Positions 48,317 through 49,989 of a stretch of DNA of 49,989 nt are shown piece by piece (position 1 is the stretch's first letter; each line of letters starts with the position of its first letter). Origin of the DNA: Planctomycetota bacterium (lineage in GTDB: Bacteria > Planctomycetota > Planctomycetia > Gemmatales > Gemmataceae); assembly GCA_029777335.1 (NCBI GenBank), contig JAKOSN010000066.1, forward strand, positions 1 to 49,989, in the 5' to 3' direction. The translations under genes were made by a program, and so were the position numbers. The notes under the pieces are model-generated. The model saw only the letters and a program-made list of their open reading frames with translations, was not told the origin of the DNA and ran no database searches.

Positions 48317-49804
48317 ATGTGGGTCCGGCAATGCGATCTCGACGCCCAGGCGGAGGCTCCGCCTCCAATTCCTATCCAAATTGCCTCCAATGAGGAATTC
48401 GTTCCCCCTCCGCCGACCCCCGAGCAACTCGAGGTCGCGGCCCGGCTGCAGGCCCTCAGCGAGGAAGGGGCTCGGCGCCAGGGACTGAGCCGCCGTGACT
48501 TTCTGCGCACCGGGAGTGGCATGGCCGCCGCGCTGCTGGCCCTCAACTAGGTTTTTGGCGAGTGCTACGACGTGTGCGCCGAGGAGGTGGTCGACCAGGC
48601 GGCTTTCAAGGAGAAGTGGCCCAAGGATCAGTTCATCTTCGATGTGCAAACGCATCACGTCGATGTCTCGAAAAAATGGTACGACGATACCCCACAGGGA
48701 AAGGCCACGGTCAACTTCTTCCGGCTGATGCGTCCCTTTGCCACCTCCGTCGAGGGGAGCCTGGAGCAACTCAATCGCGCGCACTATGTCAAGGAGGTCT
48801 TTGGCGATAGTGACACGGTGATGGCAATCATCAGTGGGGTGCCCAGCCGCGACTGGGACAAGAATCCCCTTCCCCCCGATCAGATGGTCGCCACGCGCAA
48901 GTATGTCAACGACCTCGCCGGTTCCCAGCGCGTTCTCTCGCACGGTCTTCTTCGGCCCAACCTGGGCAAGAAGGAGATGGACGAGATGGAACGGCAGGTG
49001 AAGGAACTCAAGATCGACGCCTGGAAGATGTACACCGGCGCCGACCTGGGCGAAAAACCCTGGCGCATGGACGATGAGAAGGTTGCCTATCCCTTCTGGG
49101 AAAAATCCCGCAAGCTGGGGATCAAGAATCTCTGTGTGCACAAGGGGCTGCCGCTCGGCTTCTTCAACGAAAAGGCATGCATGCCGACTGACCTGGAGAA
49201 AGCGGCCCTCGACTGGCCCGATCTTAACTTCATCGTGTATCACTCGGGATTCCGTGGCTTTGGCCTGCTGGCCCGCGGCACCGGCGACAAGGTCGAGGAT
49301 CGGAAGACCGACGATCCGCAGGAGATCTACTGGATCAGCGATATCCTGCGCATCCTGAAGAGAAATCCGAAGATCAAAAATATCTACTTTGAGCTGGGCA
49401 GTACCTTTCAGCAAACCTCGGCCCGCGATCCCAAACTCTGTCTGCACATGCTGGGGCAGATGATTCAGGTCGCCGGGGCGGACCACATCCTGTGGGGGAC
49501 CGACTCCATCTGGGGAGGCAGTCCGCAGAGTCAGATCCAACGTCTGCGCCGGCTCAAAATGCCTGACGAGTTGATGCAGAAGTACAAGTATTCTCAACTC
49601 ACCGAGGCGATCAAGGAGCAGATCTTCGGCCTGAATGCCGCCAAACTCTTTGGCATCGACCCCAAAGCGAAACGAACCGCCATCAAGGCCGACAAGTTAA
49701 CGCAACTGCGCCAGGAGTACGATCAAGCACCCACGCCCAGCAACACGCAATACGGGTGGGTCTGGGTCGGCGACGATCCCCCCACCACCCCGATCGGTGG
49801 CTGA
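48317..49804 (+). pseudogene. Exported amidohydrolase (PF04909-type), interrupted by an in-frame amber codon
   Basis: One reading frame runs from ATG 48317 (AGGAAG upstream) to 49804 with a single TAG at 48548-48550 (codon 78). Before it is a Tat-type signal, LSRRDFLRTGSGMAAALLAL. After it the frame continues with VFGECYDVCAEEVVDQ, then an amidohydrolase domain: FIFDVQTHHVDVS (metal His pair), NLCVHKGLPLGF, NFIVYHSGFRGFG and ADHILWGTDSIWGG (catalytic Asp region). The ending GLNAAKLFGID is typical of the family. Substrate unknown. GTG 48572 could start a shorter 410-residue cytosolic form, but it has no ribosome site. Either a nonsense mutation, a sequencing error, or readthrough. Length without the stop would be 495. 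Confidence 0.8.
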
Positions 49805-49817
49805 GAATTGCCGTTGT

Positions 49818-49852
49818 CACCAGGAGAGCGGGAGGGCCTCGCTCTCCTGGTG
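49818..49852. terminator. Hairpin between convergent genes
   Basis: A perfect 13-bp stem, CACCAGGAGAGCG at 49818-49830 with 49840-49852, and a 9-base loop, 13 bases after the amidohydrolase stop and 9 bases before the end of the leftward gene. It can serve both strands; no T-tract is present. Confidence 0.55.
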
Positions 49853-49861
49853 CGCCTCCGC

Positions 49862-49989
49862 TCAGCGAGGTTTCCTGGCCCCGATGCAAAACAACTCCTC
49901 GCCCGCGCGGAGCAGCAGGGTGTCCTCGATCACCGCCGGTGAGGCCAGGAGCGGAGCCCCCAGATCGTTCTCGGCGACAATATCCAGCC
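49862..49989 (-). CDS. C-terminus of a PQQ-type beta-propeller protein (partial)
   Basis: The last 42 codons of a leftward gene cut by the window end. The stop TGA is at 49862-49864. The residues GAPLLASPAVIEDTLLLRAG followed by EELFCIGARKPR match the final blade of PQQ-like (BamB/PF13360-type) propellers, where SPAV and LLLR- are repeated. The catalytic or signal portion is not in the window. Confidence 0.6.
   Translation of the reverse strand, partial: LDIVAENDLGAPLLASPAVIEDTLLLRAGEELFCIGARKPR

Overview
The window reads as chromosome of a planctomycete of the Gemmata/Gemmatales type. The markers are three DUF1559 proteins with prepilin-like N-termini, DUF1549/DUF1553 and DUF1501 proteins (one DUF1549 protein carries a planctomycete-type cytochrome c domain), an ECF sigma factor overlapping a Ser/Thr kinase, an HTTM protein, an exported amidohydrolase, and a leucine-rich-repeat protein that starts with the TIGR02996 domain known from Gemmata. 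The DNA is GC-rich. Genes are mostly in short runs with good Shine-Dalgarno sites. No rRNA, tRNA, insertion sequence, CRISPR array or phage module was seen.

Left part (1-15.0 kb): the end of a BatA/vWA-type membrane protein; a large hybrid histidine kinase followed by a response regulator with a Cys-rich tail; a leftward operon DUF1549/DUF1553 - DUF1501 - WD40; two tandem copies of a [lipoprotein + DUF1559] module that share a near-identical tract, each ending in a hairpin terminator; and a small zinc-ribbon protein.

Middle (15.2-36.5 kb): a 1041-residue cytochrome/DUF1549/DUF1553 protein; a very GC-rich LRR protein; a HEAT-repeat membrane protein with a CxxCH motif; a PlsC-ACP-AMP-ligase fusion likely used in phospholipid remodelling; a small exported protein; a third DUF1559 protein; a HerA-like ATPase; the leftward group tgt-yajC-secDF; and a TPR protein that ends in two RNA-polymerase alpha-CTD-like domains.

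Right part (36.6-50 kb): a THUMP-domain RNA methyltransferase; a zinc-ribbon membrane protein; a two-gene HTTM module followed closely by an ECF sigma factor and an overlapping kinase; an NHL-repeat protein; a leftward group nfo - AAA ATPase - TOPRIM-like protein; a His-tailed membrane protein; a Tat-type amidohydrolase interrupted by an in-frame amber codon; and the C-terminus of a PQQ-type beta-propeller protein at the edge.

The best candidates for something new are the AAA/TOPRIM-like pair beside nfo (defence or repair-like, but the partner carries a frameshift), the TPR/alpha-CTD protein (a possible RNA-polymerase-linked regulator), and the HTTM/sigma/kinase cluster. All functions are inferred from sequence reading alone; no database search was run.
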